Made by a program: the position numbers and the translations under genes
Part shown: one piece after another, positions 25,834 through 38,100 of the stretch
Layout of the letters: every line of letters starts with the position of its first letter
Position numbering within the stretch: position 1 is the first letter of the stretch
NCBI RefSeq assembly: GCF_000005505.3
Contig: NC_016131.3
Coordinates: 16,451,501-16,515,500, forward strand
Length of the DNA stretch: 64,000 nt
Source: Brachypodium distachyon
Lineage: Eukaryota > Streptophyta > Magnoliopsida > Poales > Poaceae
Reading direction: 5' to 3'
Notes under the pieces: generated by a model
Seen by the model: the letters and a program-made list of their open reading frames with translations, nothing else
Databases searched by the model: none
What the model was told of the DNA's origin: nothing

Positions 25834-26035
25834 CTCCCTCCGTTTCATGGCGTCACGCATTTTGAGGTCCAATTTTGACCGTCAATTAGACTAACAAAAT
25901 GTAAATTATGCATTATAAAAATTATACCATCGGAAATAATTTTATAACACATAATTCACATTTTGTTGGTCTAATAGGTGGTCAAAACACAATCTTAAAA
26001 TGCTTGCATGTCTTGTATTATAAAACGGAGAGAGC
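25834..26035. mobile_element. Stowaway-like MITE, about 200 bp
   Basis: Ends are CTCCCTCCGTTTCATGG and TATAAAACGGAGAGAG, preceded by TA on the left. The centre contains a second inverted pair, ACAAAATGTAAATTATG against CATAATTCACATTTTGT, so the whole unit can fold into a long hairpin. Confidence 0.75.
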
Positions 26036-26199
26036 ATGAGCGAAAATTTATGGGACATGTCACTTAGGAGGATGCATGTATGTTGGTTCCTGACTTGTAC
26101 TCCATAGAAGTGTTTGCACAAAGCTCGCTCTTCGTACGTGTTGTTGCGGCTAATTAATTGAGCTAGCTGGTAGTAACCGTGAGTTGCATGAAAAAACTA

Positions 26200-26265
26200 C
26201 TCCATCAGTCCCGATATAAGTGACTTGGATACATATTGACGTCACTTATTCTGGCTCGGAGGGAG
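26200..26265. mobile_element. Short Stowaway-like MITE, about 66 bp
   Basis: CTCCATCAGTCCCGATATAAGTGAC-type left end pairs imperfectly with GTCACTTATTCTGGCTCGGAGGGAG on the right. The element is much shorter than its relatives, probably through internal deletion. Confidence 0.65.
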
Positions 26266-27557
26266 TAACGGACAGAGGAGAATATTCGAGCAGCCAGCTC
26301 TCTCGATCAGGGTTTCTCCGTTAGCCGTTGTGTCACCTTTTGAAAACCGCTTATTAGAAGATTATAAAACAATAGTTAGTCTAGGCGGTCGCGATCAAAT
26401 ATGTCAGCGTGGACGACAAACGAAGCTTTCAACCAACCCCGAGTAGGTTGCCTAACAGCGGCCAGCGGGCCACGTACTTCTAGCTATAGCTCGCGTTCAA
26501 ATTCTCTCCCAGTTAACTTATTACATAGAGGCACACTAGCTGCGTACCTATCTCCTTTACAAACCCATTCAAAATCCCCACCCATACATGTTTTACAAAC
26601 AATATCTCGAGCTGTTAGCTAGAAACTGAAAGAAAATTCAACTTCTTCTTGTGTGTGCCCATGCTGTTATGCATGCAAAGATGGATGAATCGGCCGGTTT
26701 CACAAGACTCCCATGCTTGCCTTGCCCCTTGATCATGCAGCATGCAGGACCCTCTCAAGGGTATACGTACGAATGTATAGAAGCCGGCGGGAGCGTGGCA
26801 CCATAAACCAAGTCACGTACAATCGATCGAACTGATCACCGACATACTTGATGCATGGCACGAAGATGCATGCATTGTATATGGTGCCGATTCATGAGCA
26901 CATTAGATCTACTAGCTAGAATAAAGATCGATAAAAGGGTACCAAACTGTATCTGCTTCCGCAGCGGATAGCGTATGATATATGTCCAAAGCCTCTGAAG
27001 ATGTAAACACGATGATGAGATGCCATAAATTATATCCTTGTTGTGAACTAGTGTCATTAGAACTATTATCAAATATAATTTTATATTGCCATGTTTGATG
27101 TTGCATATTTTGAGAAGTTTTCCACAAACTCGGTCAAAATTGTGAAAGGTAACTCAGCACAATCCCCAAATGTACAAGTATCTAGAAATGGAGTGAGTAG
27201 TTCAAACGGGTTCTTGAGGTTTTTTCTACACGAAAAATCAACACGTTTCCTCTCTCAAAATAAACGTTTAACTTTAGTGCTAACTTGTTGTATTTGCTTG
27301 GAGTAACAAAGTTTGTGTTTTCATGCTCGGGATCCAAAAATGTTTCATCGGTTTTGTTATTGAGAAGTCGACTAATTTTAGCTACAGATCAGTCGACGTA
27401 TTTGACCGTTGGATCTTAATCAAACAATAGCATGTGGAAGATGGGAGTGTGGAGATGACTCTCAAATCTCGATCCAGCGGTCATGATACATCAACTCAGA
27501 TTTAAAGACATTTGCTTTAAAATCAGACGACTGAGAAGTAGCCACACCTAATGTTTA

Positions 27558-27672
27558 CTCCATCCGTCCCATATCAAGTGCCGAAATATTACATGTATCT
27601 AAACGCTTTTTTATATATAGATGAATCCATATTTGAACAAATTTGAGTCACTTAATGTGGAACAAGAGATAT
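27558..27672. mobile_element. Stowaway-like MITE, degenerate right end
   Basis: CTCCATCCGTCCCATATCAAGTG begins the element. The core (ATTACATGTATCTAAACGC, ATTTGAACAAATTTGAGTC) matches the subfamily of the elements at 17243 and 57888. The right terminus (CACTTAATGTGGAACAAGAGA) has diverged. Confidence 0.75.
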
Positions 27673-28481
27673 ATTACAATAAATACAACAATATGCTCTA
27701 AGCAGAAAGTATAGACATTAAAATCTCACAAAACTAAAATACTGCTCCTCCGATGACCGATCCATAAGTGTCTTCGATCCATTATGGATCGGAGAAAGTA
27801 GTAGTACTCCATGTTTCTTGGCTAAAATAAGTTTTGGACCTCTTTTTTATGATTGTATAGAATATTTTATGTCCTCCATATATAAGTAGGAGTCGTCGGT
27901 GCATCCTAAGACACTATAATTATACTCCAATTAGTTAAGTCAAGTTATTGATCATAATTAATTGTCCTAACGTGTCACTCATGAATCTTTCACAAATAGA
28001 AACATTAGTTAAGCTTCAAACCCCATTTCCATCGGCTAATGCGGTTTGATTAACCTCCAGTTGTTAGTCGTCTCACTTTCTTCTTTCTTCTTCCTTTTGC
28101 CGTCCCTGCCGTGAAAAATAAAAACTGCACGTGCTTTCGGACAAAACTTTCTCGCTCACTCACGCAGTCACGCAGTAGGCAGGCATTGTTCGTGGTCGTT
28201 CCAAAACAAGAATACTTCCCTTTCACGCCATGGCCCATCTTTAAAAAAAACCCAACTCCACTTTCCAGACAGCCAAAATTTCCTCGCCCGCACCATTCTA
28301 TCCACCATCGCTGTCTTCTTCCTCTTCTTCTTCCGGTCCAGTCCAGACTTCCCAGTTCAAAAATTCCCAGTCTCGCGCTCGAACAACAAACCCTAGACGC
28401 AGTGCGGTCCGGTCCGCCGCCGGCGGAGCTCCCTGACACCCCCTGCCGGATCCGCGCGCGGAACATGCGGGATCTGGGCCC

Positions 28482-31400
28482 ATGGCGACCGGCCCCGATC
28501 TGACCTCCTCCTCGCCCGCTGCCGCCGCCGCCGCGTCGTCGGTGGCAGCCAAGAAGGACCGCCACATCGTCAGTTGGAGCGCTGAGGTGCGTGCCTTGCC
28601 TGCGAGTCTTGCTGGGGCTCAGTGTCTCTCGCGGCCGCGCGGGATTTTTTTTTTGCCTGCGTTTCGTGGTTTCCCTCCTCGATTTCGGTGGCTAGAAATT
28701 CGGGACTTGTCTTCCGTAGCAGTTTTTTCCTCTCCCCTTTCTCGTTCTAAAACAAGAGCAATTTTGCGCATATTTGCACATAATCTATAATCAAACTTCT
28801 ATTTTCGAATTCTTCGGAACCTAATTCTTCCTTTTCAACAAAATCCCCACCCGCTGTTTGAGCGTGAATCGAATTTCCCATCGATTTATCGTGCCGTGGG
28901 CTAATGTTTCGTTTTCCTCCTTTCTGACCACTCTTTGACGATTCTGATGTTATCCTAGGAGAGTAGGAGTGCCTCTGCGATTTCTTCTTCTCGATGGTTG
29001 AGTTACTTTCTGATGCTTCCACCTTTTTCCCCTTTCCTGTAGGAGGATGACGTGCTTCGTGCTCAAATCGCACACCATGGAACTGATAAGTACGGACTGT
29101 TTTCTATCCTCGCTTGCAGTAAGCCTTCTCAAAATTAATCACCACTTTCCTTTTTTCTTTTGGTAGCTGGACAATTATAGCCACACAATTCAACGACAAG
29201 ACTGCCAGGCAGTGCAGGCGAAGGTGTGTACCATTTTTTTCTCGCTGGCTTTATTTCTCGCCTTTTACCATTTTTTTCTAGTAATTTGTCCAATTCCATT
29301 TTTCTTAAAAGGTCTAGCAACGCTGGCTTTATATTGTGTTTAAAAAGCAGACTTATAGCCATTTACCCCTTTTTTGATTGGTTGTTGCTGCAGATGGTAC
29401 AATTACTTGAACACAGAGTGTAAGAAAGGTGGGTGGTCCCGTGAAGAGGACATGCTTTTGTGTGAGGTGAGATATCTTGAAGTGTTTATAGCATTCTAAT
29501 TATCAGGTCCATGCGTATCAAAAATAAATAAATTATCAGGTCCATGCAGCGAATCTTGAAATTTAGCACTGCTGCATGCCTGTATCAGATGTCCATGATT
29601 TCTTTAGTGGCCAAATTCATCTGTCAGGAGCTCTGCCGTTCATTAGAGTGCAGCTAACCTTCGTTATTAGGGTAAGGTTAGGAAGGAAAAAACCCATACA
29701 AAGCGACGACAACTACTCGCTAGCAGAGATCACAACCTGCGACATTGGCAAAGTTACCAGCTTAAAAGAATTAAACTCCTTGTGGATAATATGAGCCACT
29801 TCCTGGGTTCCTTTCAACTCATTTGAGAAAATGCGGTTTCGTTTTTTTCCAAACATTCCAAATGGTGTAGATGAGGAGGCCATCCATTTCACGCTTCTTC
29901 TTTTGAGGGATTCACGCTCTGTCAGCATTCCACCATTGAATGGTGCGAGCTTTCTCAATTTTGGAAACCAGATTTCCATTCCATTGTCTCGCCGTCTCCC
30001 AGAGTTTCTTGAGGAATGGGCAGTCCATGCACAGGTGTTGCACTGTTTCCTGCGAAGAGGACCAGAGGATGCAGCAGTCGTTATTCTCCAACCCCTGACT
30101 GAAACATTGTTGTCCGTTCAGATATTTTTGTGGACCACGGTCCATGCAAAAAATTTGCATGTAGGCTCAGCCATCCCTTTCCAATTTTAGAAGACTCAAT
30201 AGTCGAGTAGGAGCGAACACACTGAGAAGAATATCTGGTTGAACCTGCAACCTCTCAACAATGTCGGCAAGAGCAACAAACTCCAAAAGGTGCTCAATCG
30301 TGGAGATACCCACCAATGCCCCGATCCACTTGTCATTTTGGAGCTCCTGTTTTCTTTCTTAGTGAAAAATAACATCTTAGCTCACAAAAAATTGTGACCA
30401 TGGAGCTTAACATGTATGCTGATTGGATCCTATCCTTGATTGCATAACCTTCGGAAAAAGGGTGGATTTGTTTTGTGCATTGTAGGGCATATGCTTAATA
30501 TGTTATTTTGTACTATCTCCGTGTCTCAGTATACGTCCTCTTCTAGATACTGACAACCTGCAAGATGACACTCTGACCATCAACTTCTATGAAATATGTT
30601 GCCTGAACTAAAACTAACTATACAGTATGATAGTATATTCCGTGATGGATGTAGTAATATCAACTCAATTTTGTACTGTAGATGTTGATAAGTTCTTATA
30701 TAAATGTACAAATGTAAAATAATTTGACTTCCACAGATTTAAAATGATCTACATTGTGATGCAGAGGGAGTAGATGACAAGATTAGATCAGAGTTTCACC
30801 ATGAATTGCTTAAGATCTTGTTATAGCATTACTGCTTCTTTAACTAGCCTGCATTGCTTGTGTTCATTGTGCTGCCGTTTTCTTGATTATTATTATTTTG
30901 TTGCTGTAGGGTTCTTACAAATGCAATATAATATATTCTTGGATTTGTCATGCAGGCTCAAAAGCTTCTTGGTAATAAATGGACTGAAATAGCGAAGGTT
31001 GTCTCGGGCAGGTGAGTTTCTTTTATCAACGGTTAATGTTTGGTGTAAGGCATGAACAGTAATTTTTTTAAAGATATTTGTAAGATATCTGACATGTGAA
31101 TTTTTGGTTTGCGTACAACAGAACTGATAATGCAGTGAAGAATCGTTTTTCTACTCTATGCAAAAGGCGGTCCAAGGATGATGAGTTAGTTGAGGAAAAT
31201 GGTTCTCTATGTTCCAATGAAAATGCAAAGAGAGTGCTGACACAAACTGGTGACCTCACATCTAGTATACCTGGCTCCTCACTATCTATTAAGCAGATGA
31301 GGTATACACAGTACCAGTGGAAGTTGTTGTTTAACTGTGTGAAGCTAGTTACGCATATGACCTGTTCTTTTTCCGTAACCAGGTCTCGCAAGCCAGATTT

Positions 31401-33281
31401 CAAGGAGAACATGGCACCTAATATGAGGTCATTTGGTCAAGAGAAGAGCATACAGCAACATTCCCGGCAACCACTTGCAAACATTTCTCCAAACAATCAG
31501 CATAATGTGAATATTGTGGGAACCCAAAATGATTTTGCTAAAGACTCGACAATGCAATTACATGGCAATGGACAGACTTGTGAGCTTCTTCTCCTAGACT
31601 TTGGTCATTTAATCTTATGGCTGGTTATTTGTCAATGTTTAACCTGCTCCATTTTCATAATTTCAGGTGTGAAGAATGAGGGTAATTTTTTGAAAAGCAA
31701 TGACCCAAAATTTGCTACCTTACTGCAGCAAGCTGACTTGCTTTCTTCGCTAGCAACAAAACTGAATACTGAAAATACAAGCCAAAGCATGGATGAAGCC
31801 TGGCAGGTATGGCATAAAAAACTTGATTTTCTGAAGTTTTATACCAGGCACATAGGGCTCCACTATTTTAAATAAACTGTTTTATGCTTGACATGTCCAG
31901 CAACTACAACATCATTTGGTTAAGAAAGAGGATAATGAGATGTTAGAGAGCAGCATCTCTGGAACAGCTTCCCTGCTAGAGGAGCTTGACGATTTAATTG
32001 TAGATCCCTATGAGAATGAAGAGGAGGATGAACGGAAGTCAGTGTAAATAATTAATAAATCCCTCATCCCTTTGGTTAATTTGCAACCTCATTTGTTGAC
32101 CCCCCATCATTCTTATGAACAGGGAGCAGAATGAACAGACTGATGTGAGCAGTAAACACTCCAATGGTCCTTTGGAAACTAGCATGCAAGTAACATCACA
32201 AATGGCTCTTGATATGGAAATTGATATTTGCCCAATAGATAAGAGCACACCAGATAATAGTCTTTGTGGAAACTTCCTATCTAGTACTCCAGGTAACCTA
32301 TGCTCTTAATCATACTTAGTTACATTCTTTTTCATCCACATTGTACAAAATTAATTGAATTCTTGAAGCTAAAACAGGTGTGGAAATAACAGCATCTGTA
32401 AACTTGGGTGAGGCTGCCGAAGACAGTGGACTTTACTGCATGGAATACAGTTCTCCTGCTCATGCAGTTTTACAAGCTAAAGCAGATGCTGAAATACCAG
32501 CAGCCAAAATTTTGAGTGAGGCTGCCGAAGGTAGCTGGTCTCAATTTATGGAGTACACGTCTCCTGCTCAGACAGTTGTGCATGCTAAAGCGGATGCAGA
32601 AATACCAGTTTCCATAAGCTTGAGTGAGGCTGCCGAGGGTAGCTGGCATCAACGTATGGAATACATGTCCCCTGCGCATACACTTCTGCGAGCTAAAGCA
32701 GATGCAGAGATACCAGCATCTGTAAACTCAAGTGAGGCTGCCAAAGATTGCAGTCTTCAGTGTACAGAATACACCTCTCCTGCTCATACAGATTTGCGAG
32801 CAGCAGATGTAGAAATATTAGATACTTCTAGCGAGATTGCCCAAGATTGCAGCCTCAAATGTATCAAATTTACCTCCCCTGCTCACACAGCAATCGAAGG
32901 TAAAGCAGAAGCAAAAATGCCAGCTTTGGAGAACTGCAGCGAGGTTCCCAAAGATAGCAGCACACAACCAGGCATGGAATTCACCTCTCCTGCTCACACA
33001 GTCCCAACATTCCAACGATACACCGATGATGTGCCAACTCCAAAAATTACTGCCAGTGTAAGCTTTCGACTTCTATAACCCGTGATTCCTATTGTTATCT
33101 GGCACACAATATGATACCTGAACCGAACACTACTACTTGGTAAAGGTACTCACATTTGCATTTATGGATTTTCCAGGAGAGGAATTTTCTGTTGTCTGTG
33201 CTTGGGTTGACCTCACCGGGGTCGAAGCCAGACACTTCTCAGCAGCCTTCTTGTAAAAGGGCCCTTCTTAATAGCCTTTGA
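28482..33281 (+). CDS. FLP: R2R3-MYB transcription factor, FOUR LIPS/MYB88 type
   Basis: Twelve exons are inferred: 28482-28586, 29043-29089, 29167-29223, 29394-29466, 30956-31011, 31122-31301, 31383-31579, 31667-31806, 31901-32037, 32123-32292, 32378-33057 and 33177-33281. The total of 1947 nt gives 648 residues and closes in frame. R2 starts IVSWSAEEDDVLRAQIAHHG and ends RRRWYNYL. R3 starts GGWSREEDMLLCEAQ and ends NAVKNRFSTLCKRR. The atypical linker and the tail (ERNFLLSVLGLTSPGS, then SCKRALLNSL) match Arabidopsis FLP/MYB88, which stop guard-mother-cell divisions and act in root gravitropism. The last 230 residues before the tail are six imperfect repeats around EYTSPAHT, making the protein longer than I recall for Arabidopsis. 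Nuclear. Intron 4 carries a LINE fragment and a MITE. Confidence 0.92.
29690..30360 (-). mobile_element. LINE (non-LTR retrotransposon) 3' fragment in MYB intron 4
   Basis: On the minus strand, pieces of the zinc-binding region that follows LINE reverse transcriptase are visible: CILWSSSQETVQHLCMDCPFLKKLW, shown here as the motif C-x-LW-x5-ET-x2-HL-x3-DCPF. A FGKKRNRIFSNE segment follows, like the WKERNRRIF motif of these proteins. Frames are broken and the reverse transcriptase core is absent. It is oriented opposite to the host gene. Confidence 0.75.
30513..30770. mobile_element. Stowaway-like MITE in MYB intron 4
   Basis: Left end CTATCTCCGTGTCTCAGTATA and right end CATTGTGATGCAGAGGGAG form a weak inverted repeat with TA-type flanks. 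The ends have diverged from the family norm, so this is an older copy. Confidence 0.55.
32385..33030 (+). repeat. Six imperfect 36-residue repeats within the MYB gene
   Basis: Within exon 11 the coding sequence repeats with a period near 108 nt. Each unit has a SEAAE(D/G)-type acidic start, then (M/T/I)(E/K)(Y/F)(T/S/M)SPA(H/Q)T, then AKADAEIP in the better-kept copies. Copies 1-3 are the most alike, and copies 5-6 have drifted. SP dipeptides in each unit are candidate proline-directed kinase sites. Confidence 0.85.
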
Positions 33282-34380
33282 AAGGGGTATATATATCTTT
33301 TTCATGCAAATACATTTTGCATTTTAGCTTTGCATGGGATCCAACTTCAAGCCTGCCATGCTCCTCAGCATCTATACTTTGGGTCCCCCAGATGTGATTT
33401 TTTCTAGGGTAGTTCTCCCTACTCCTATTTGACTGAAGTGTGCCTAGGTCATGTAGTCCTTGTCTAGTATTCCAGTTGTTTGTATAAGGTCTCGATAGTT
33501 TGGTTTGTTTGTTTTTTGTACATATCGCATTGGCGGTGTTGTAGTAGCATACAGAATTTGAGAAGGGGTGATGGTACCCTTAAGAGTTTACAGCTTGTAT
33601 TCAAAATATAGAATAAGGTATTCTTTGTGTAATTAACTCTTTGTAACTCTTATAACCGCCGCGGAATATATTGGCTTGGTTTGGTGTGTGATGTAAGTGA
33701 TGTAATGGACTAATGGACACATGCGCTTGAATGAACAATATGTTTCTTCGGCTGGTTTGGTACTTATCTTTGAGGGCTCTTTGGTCTGCCTGAATCTTAC
33801 AGGAATTTTACAGGTAAAGTCGCCCACATTTATCAAGGAAAAACAAGATCCAGGTATCCCAAACCTGAAGGCAAATTCTGCTTTGGGAACCAGATTATAT
33901 GTTCGTTTGCATGAACACAGAAGTGAAGGACATTGTAAATTTCTTCAAAACCACATTTCTGTTTCAAAAAAACATTGAGTTTTCTGCTTCATTATTTCAG
34001 AAATCTACCCTGTTCAAGAACTATGGACAGCATCTATTCGTCCTGTTGAAATGCTAAGTCCTGAAACCATGATACAAATTATATGTCGTTTTAAAAGCAT
34101 AAACTTGATTGTTTGTCAAGAGAAGTTCGGTGTGAATAAGTGTCCTCATCTTTTTTTATAGAAACGCATAAGGAAAGCAAGTATTTTTTTTGAGACTAGG
34201 AAAGCAAATAAAAATAGTAGAAGTCAAACGCAAAGAAGGTCAAACCGGCCCAAGCCCGCTGTCCAGGAGAGGCATGAAACCGTACTGGGCCCTACCAGAA
34301 ACTGCCAAGCCCAAACTAACGGAATCCGATGAAACGCAGGGAGCCCCCTTCATATCCTCCTAGTTCGTCTTCACTTCCCG
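33282..34380. other. MYB 3' UTR and spacer
   Basis: The first 300-400 bp are probably the MYB 3' UTR. No gene is recognised beyond. A GGGCTCTTTGGTCTGCCTGA stretch at about 33774 resembles MITE ends and is similar to one at about 47384. TGGGCC-type site II motifs near 34250-34310 precede the next gene and suggest its promoter. Confidence 0.4.
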
Positions 34381-35122
34381 CCCGCCGGACCCGAGCACGC
34401 AGCAGCGGCTGCAATGGGAGCGTGAGCGGCTTGCGGGAGGAGGACTCCAGGGTCACAAGGTCAGTGAGCTGGGCACTCCGAAGCCTCCTCTATCTCCCAT
34501 GGTTTCGAGTTCTAACTTTCCGACGTTTTTACTTGGGGACTAAAATCCAGGAGCGGGTTTTGGGGATTTCTCTGGCAGTAACGCCAATGCATGTCTAATC
34601 AGGCTTTGCTGCTGCTTTTCTGGAGGTTCGATTTGGGATTTGTTTCTTGAATGGACCCCGTGATTCGATCGATTTCTCGGCTTATGTTTTGCGTTTGACT
34701 CTTCTGTGCTGCTGTTTAGATCCTGATCCGGCTGTTCATCCTGCGTCACTGTTCTTAGTTCTGGAGAGATCACGCGCTGCTTGCTCCCGTCCGTGCTTTC
34801 CGGGGTTGAACTGCTGTATTCCCGTCGGTTTCTTCGGCATTTTGTTTAAGCGTTTATTTTTTTCGAATTTTATTCTTTTTAATTTGTTCGGCATTTTGAA
34901 TTTCATTGGATTCCTCTCTCGCGCATGATTTTACCACGAGCTCAGCAACCGCCCCCCGCTTGGCTTTGGCTGCATGCAGACTTCCCGAGAAACTTATGGG
35001 GATTTATTTTTCTGCCTTCTGTGAGCCCTAATTGCAGTTTCAAATTTCAGATTTTGTTCTCCCCCGGAACTGTCGCCTCTCCCCTCTCCCCCAAATCTTC
35101 CGCGGCGCTGTGGGGAGCGGCG

Positions 35123-38100
35123 ATGGACTTCGACTGCGCCTCTCACGGCGGCGGGCAGTGGATGGACGAGTCGGCGTCGCGGCGGAGGCAGCGCCGCCTC
35201 TCGTCGCCGTCGCTGAGGGCGTACCTCGCGCCGGCCTTCGACGCCGTCGCCGCCGAGGGAGGCGGCATCCCGGCGTCCCCCGCTTCGTCCTACTCGTCAG
35301 GCGGGCTGGAGCTCGGCTTCGACGCCTCTCTCCTCCGCTACCGCCGCACCTGCTTCTCCGCCGCCTCCGCGGACCTGGAGAGCCGCCGCATCCTCTACTC
35401 CTCGCCGCCGCCGCCGCCGCCGCCGCTGCCGCAGGCAAGGGCGGTGTACCCGGTGGCAGATCATGACGTGTTCCTTGCTGGGGGCTACCGCTACGGCCCG
35501 AAACGCCAGGTGATTATGCTGCTCTCCAGATCTATGTTTCAGTGACTGAAGTATCCTGCTGATGGGGTCAGGAACTGTTTTTTATCACTTCTAGTAGTGG
35601 TTGCATCATTTAGCCTATAGTAGAATAGTAGATTGGTTCACTGATTCTGTGATTGCATAATTCCAGTACTTTCTGCTGTTGATCGAATTACAGAGAAAAG
35701 GGACCAGGGGCAGGGGGTATGGGGTGGGATCCGATGTGGAAGTCTAGACACTAGCATGTATTTAATTTAGGGACAAAAACTTGTTTAGATCCTGGTATTG
35801 CCAATTAGGGACAAAAACTTGTTTAGATCCTGAGTATTTGTAAGTGACTTTTGTGTTTTGACAATGGGGGTCTTCTGGATGTGATGGTAGTGCCCATGGA
35901 TATATTGCCAATAGGTCGAGCCACTTTGGTCAACTCCATGGATTGCATCAAATGTGAGGGCCTCCCATACCAACACCAAAGCTTCATCCTCTTCAATAGT
36001 ATAGTACATTTGTCTTCCTTTCATCGGAAATGGATCAACAAAACCTTCATCATCTTGTGATGGTTCTACATCGTTCATCTCCTCATCTGCCATCATGCTC
36101 ATGAAAGAAGCATCATCAATTATTCTACAAGTCGAAGTGGCACAATCGAATGAATCAAATAATCATGCCATCATCACATACATAGATAATCATGGCAAAT
36201 CAAAGCGGCCTTTTCTTTTGAGGCATTGAGCCTGGATTAGGGTTTCTCCTTGCCTCCTCAGAGTCACTCTCGAAGCTCTCAAGATTCTCAACTCCAGGAG
36301 AAGAGGAGTTGCTTGATTTGCTCTTTTGGTTGGTATCTCCTCATTCCTTGTCCTCCACTTCTCATCATGGACAAGCAAGGCATATGAGTGCTGCAAATAG
36401 AATGGCTTTTTCCTGGCTTTTCGTTCTTGATCTCAATTGCTTGAAGAACTTTTGAGCTATATTGATCTGTCAAGATGGAGAAAATATGGCAAGTTAGCAA
36501 ATCAACAATTAATTAACAGTGTGATAGCAAGTTGAAGATGTAATTATTACCCAATCTGAAGGATTGGCCACACTTGGACTGAGCCGCCCAACCTACTCCA
36601 GTGCACACACCCATTTGTTGCATACATCTTGTTTGCCAGACCATCTATTTGTGAGTGAAATTTGTGTTTTTTGTCGAGGGGGGGGGGGGGTCTTCTGTAT
36701 GCGATGGTCAACTGATTGCCAATATGTTGAGGCACTTTGCTCAACTCCATTGACTGCATCCAGTGTGATGGCCTCCCATGCCAACACAGAATTGTCATCC
36801 TCTTCAGTGGTATAGTACATTTGTCTTCCTTTCATCGGAGATGGGTCAACAAAACATTCATCATCTTGTGATGGTTCTACATGGTTCATCTCCTCATCTG
36901 CCATCATGCTCATGAAAGAAGCATCATCAAACATTCTATTCTACAAAGAAAAGTGGCACAATCCAATGAAACAAATAATCATGCCATCATCACATACTCA
37001 AATAATCATGACAAATCAAAGCGGACTTATCTTTTGAGGCATTGAGCTTGGATTAGGGTTTCTCCTTGACTTCTCAAAGTCACTCGCGAAGCTCTCTAAG
37101 ATTCTAAACAGGAGTTGCATGAATTGCTCTTTTTTGGTTGGTATCTCCTCGTTCCTTATCCTCCACTTCTCATCATGGACAAACAAAGCATATGAGTGCT
37201 GCAAACCGAATGGCTTTTTCCTGGCTTTCCGTTCTTCTATCTCAATTGCTTGAAGCACTTTGGAGTTATATGGACCTGTCAAGAAGGAGAAAATATGGCA
37301 AATTAGCAAATCAACAATTAATTAGCAGTGTGATAGCAAGTTGAAGATGCAATTAATTGCCCAATCAGAATGATTGGCAACACTTGGACTGAACCGCCCA
37401 ACCTGCTCCAATCCAAATGCCCATTTGTTGCATACATCTTGTTTGGCAAACCATCTATTTGTGAGTGAATTTTGTGTTTTTTTGTCAAGGGAGGGGGGGG
37501 GGGGTCTTCTGTATGCAATGGTAGTGCTCAACTGCTCATGGATATTGCCAATATGTTGAGCCACTTTGCTCAACTCATTGGACTACCTCAAGTGTAATGC
37601 CCTTCCATGCCAACACAAAAGCTTCATCCGCTTCAGTAGTATAGTACATTTGTCTTCCTTTCATTGCAGATGGATCAACAAAACCTTCATCATCTTCTGA
37701 TGGTTCTACATCGTTCATCTCCTCATCTGCCATCATGCTCATGAAAGAATCATCATCATACATTCTACAAAGCAGAGAGGCACAATCCAATGAAAGAACC
37801 ATGCCATCATCACATACACAAATAATCATGACAAATAAAAGCGGTCTTTTCTTTTGAAGCATTGAGCTTGGATTAGGGTTTCTCCTTGCCCCCTCAGTGT
37901 CCCTCTCGAAGCTCTCAAGATTCTCAACACCAGGAGAAAAGGAGTTGCTTGATTTGCTCCTTTTGGTTGGTATCTCCTCATCTCTTGTCCTCCACTTCTC
38001 ATCATGGACAAGCAAGGCATATGAGTGCTGCAAACCGAATGGCTTTCCTGGCTTTCTGTTCTTCAATCTCAATTGCTTGAAGAACATTTGAGCTACGTTG

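Larger units (their letters stand above)
23731..28080. other. Gene-poor intergenic sequence with MITEs
   Basis: No protein-coding gene is recognised. The stretch holds three Stowaway-like MITEs (listed separately), a tandem GTGCACATTGCAACG motif at about 24180-24226, and an inverted-repeat segment at about 27365-27540 flanked by GAGAAGTCGACT and CGACTGAGAAGT. The last kilobase leads into the promoter of the MYB gene. Confidence 0.4.

Noticed and set aside
35040..35438. 132-codon minus-strand frame
   Set aside because: Antisense to exon 1 of the 225-residue gene, whose codon composition creates the frame.
36660..37510. CRISPR-like direct repeats
   Set aside because: Repeat period is about 815 bp and the units encode protein; this is a tandem duplication in a plant genome, not a CRISPR array.
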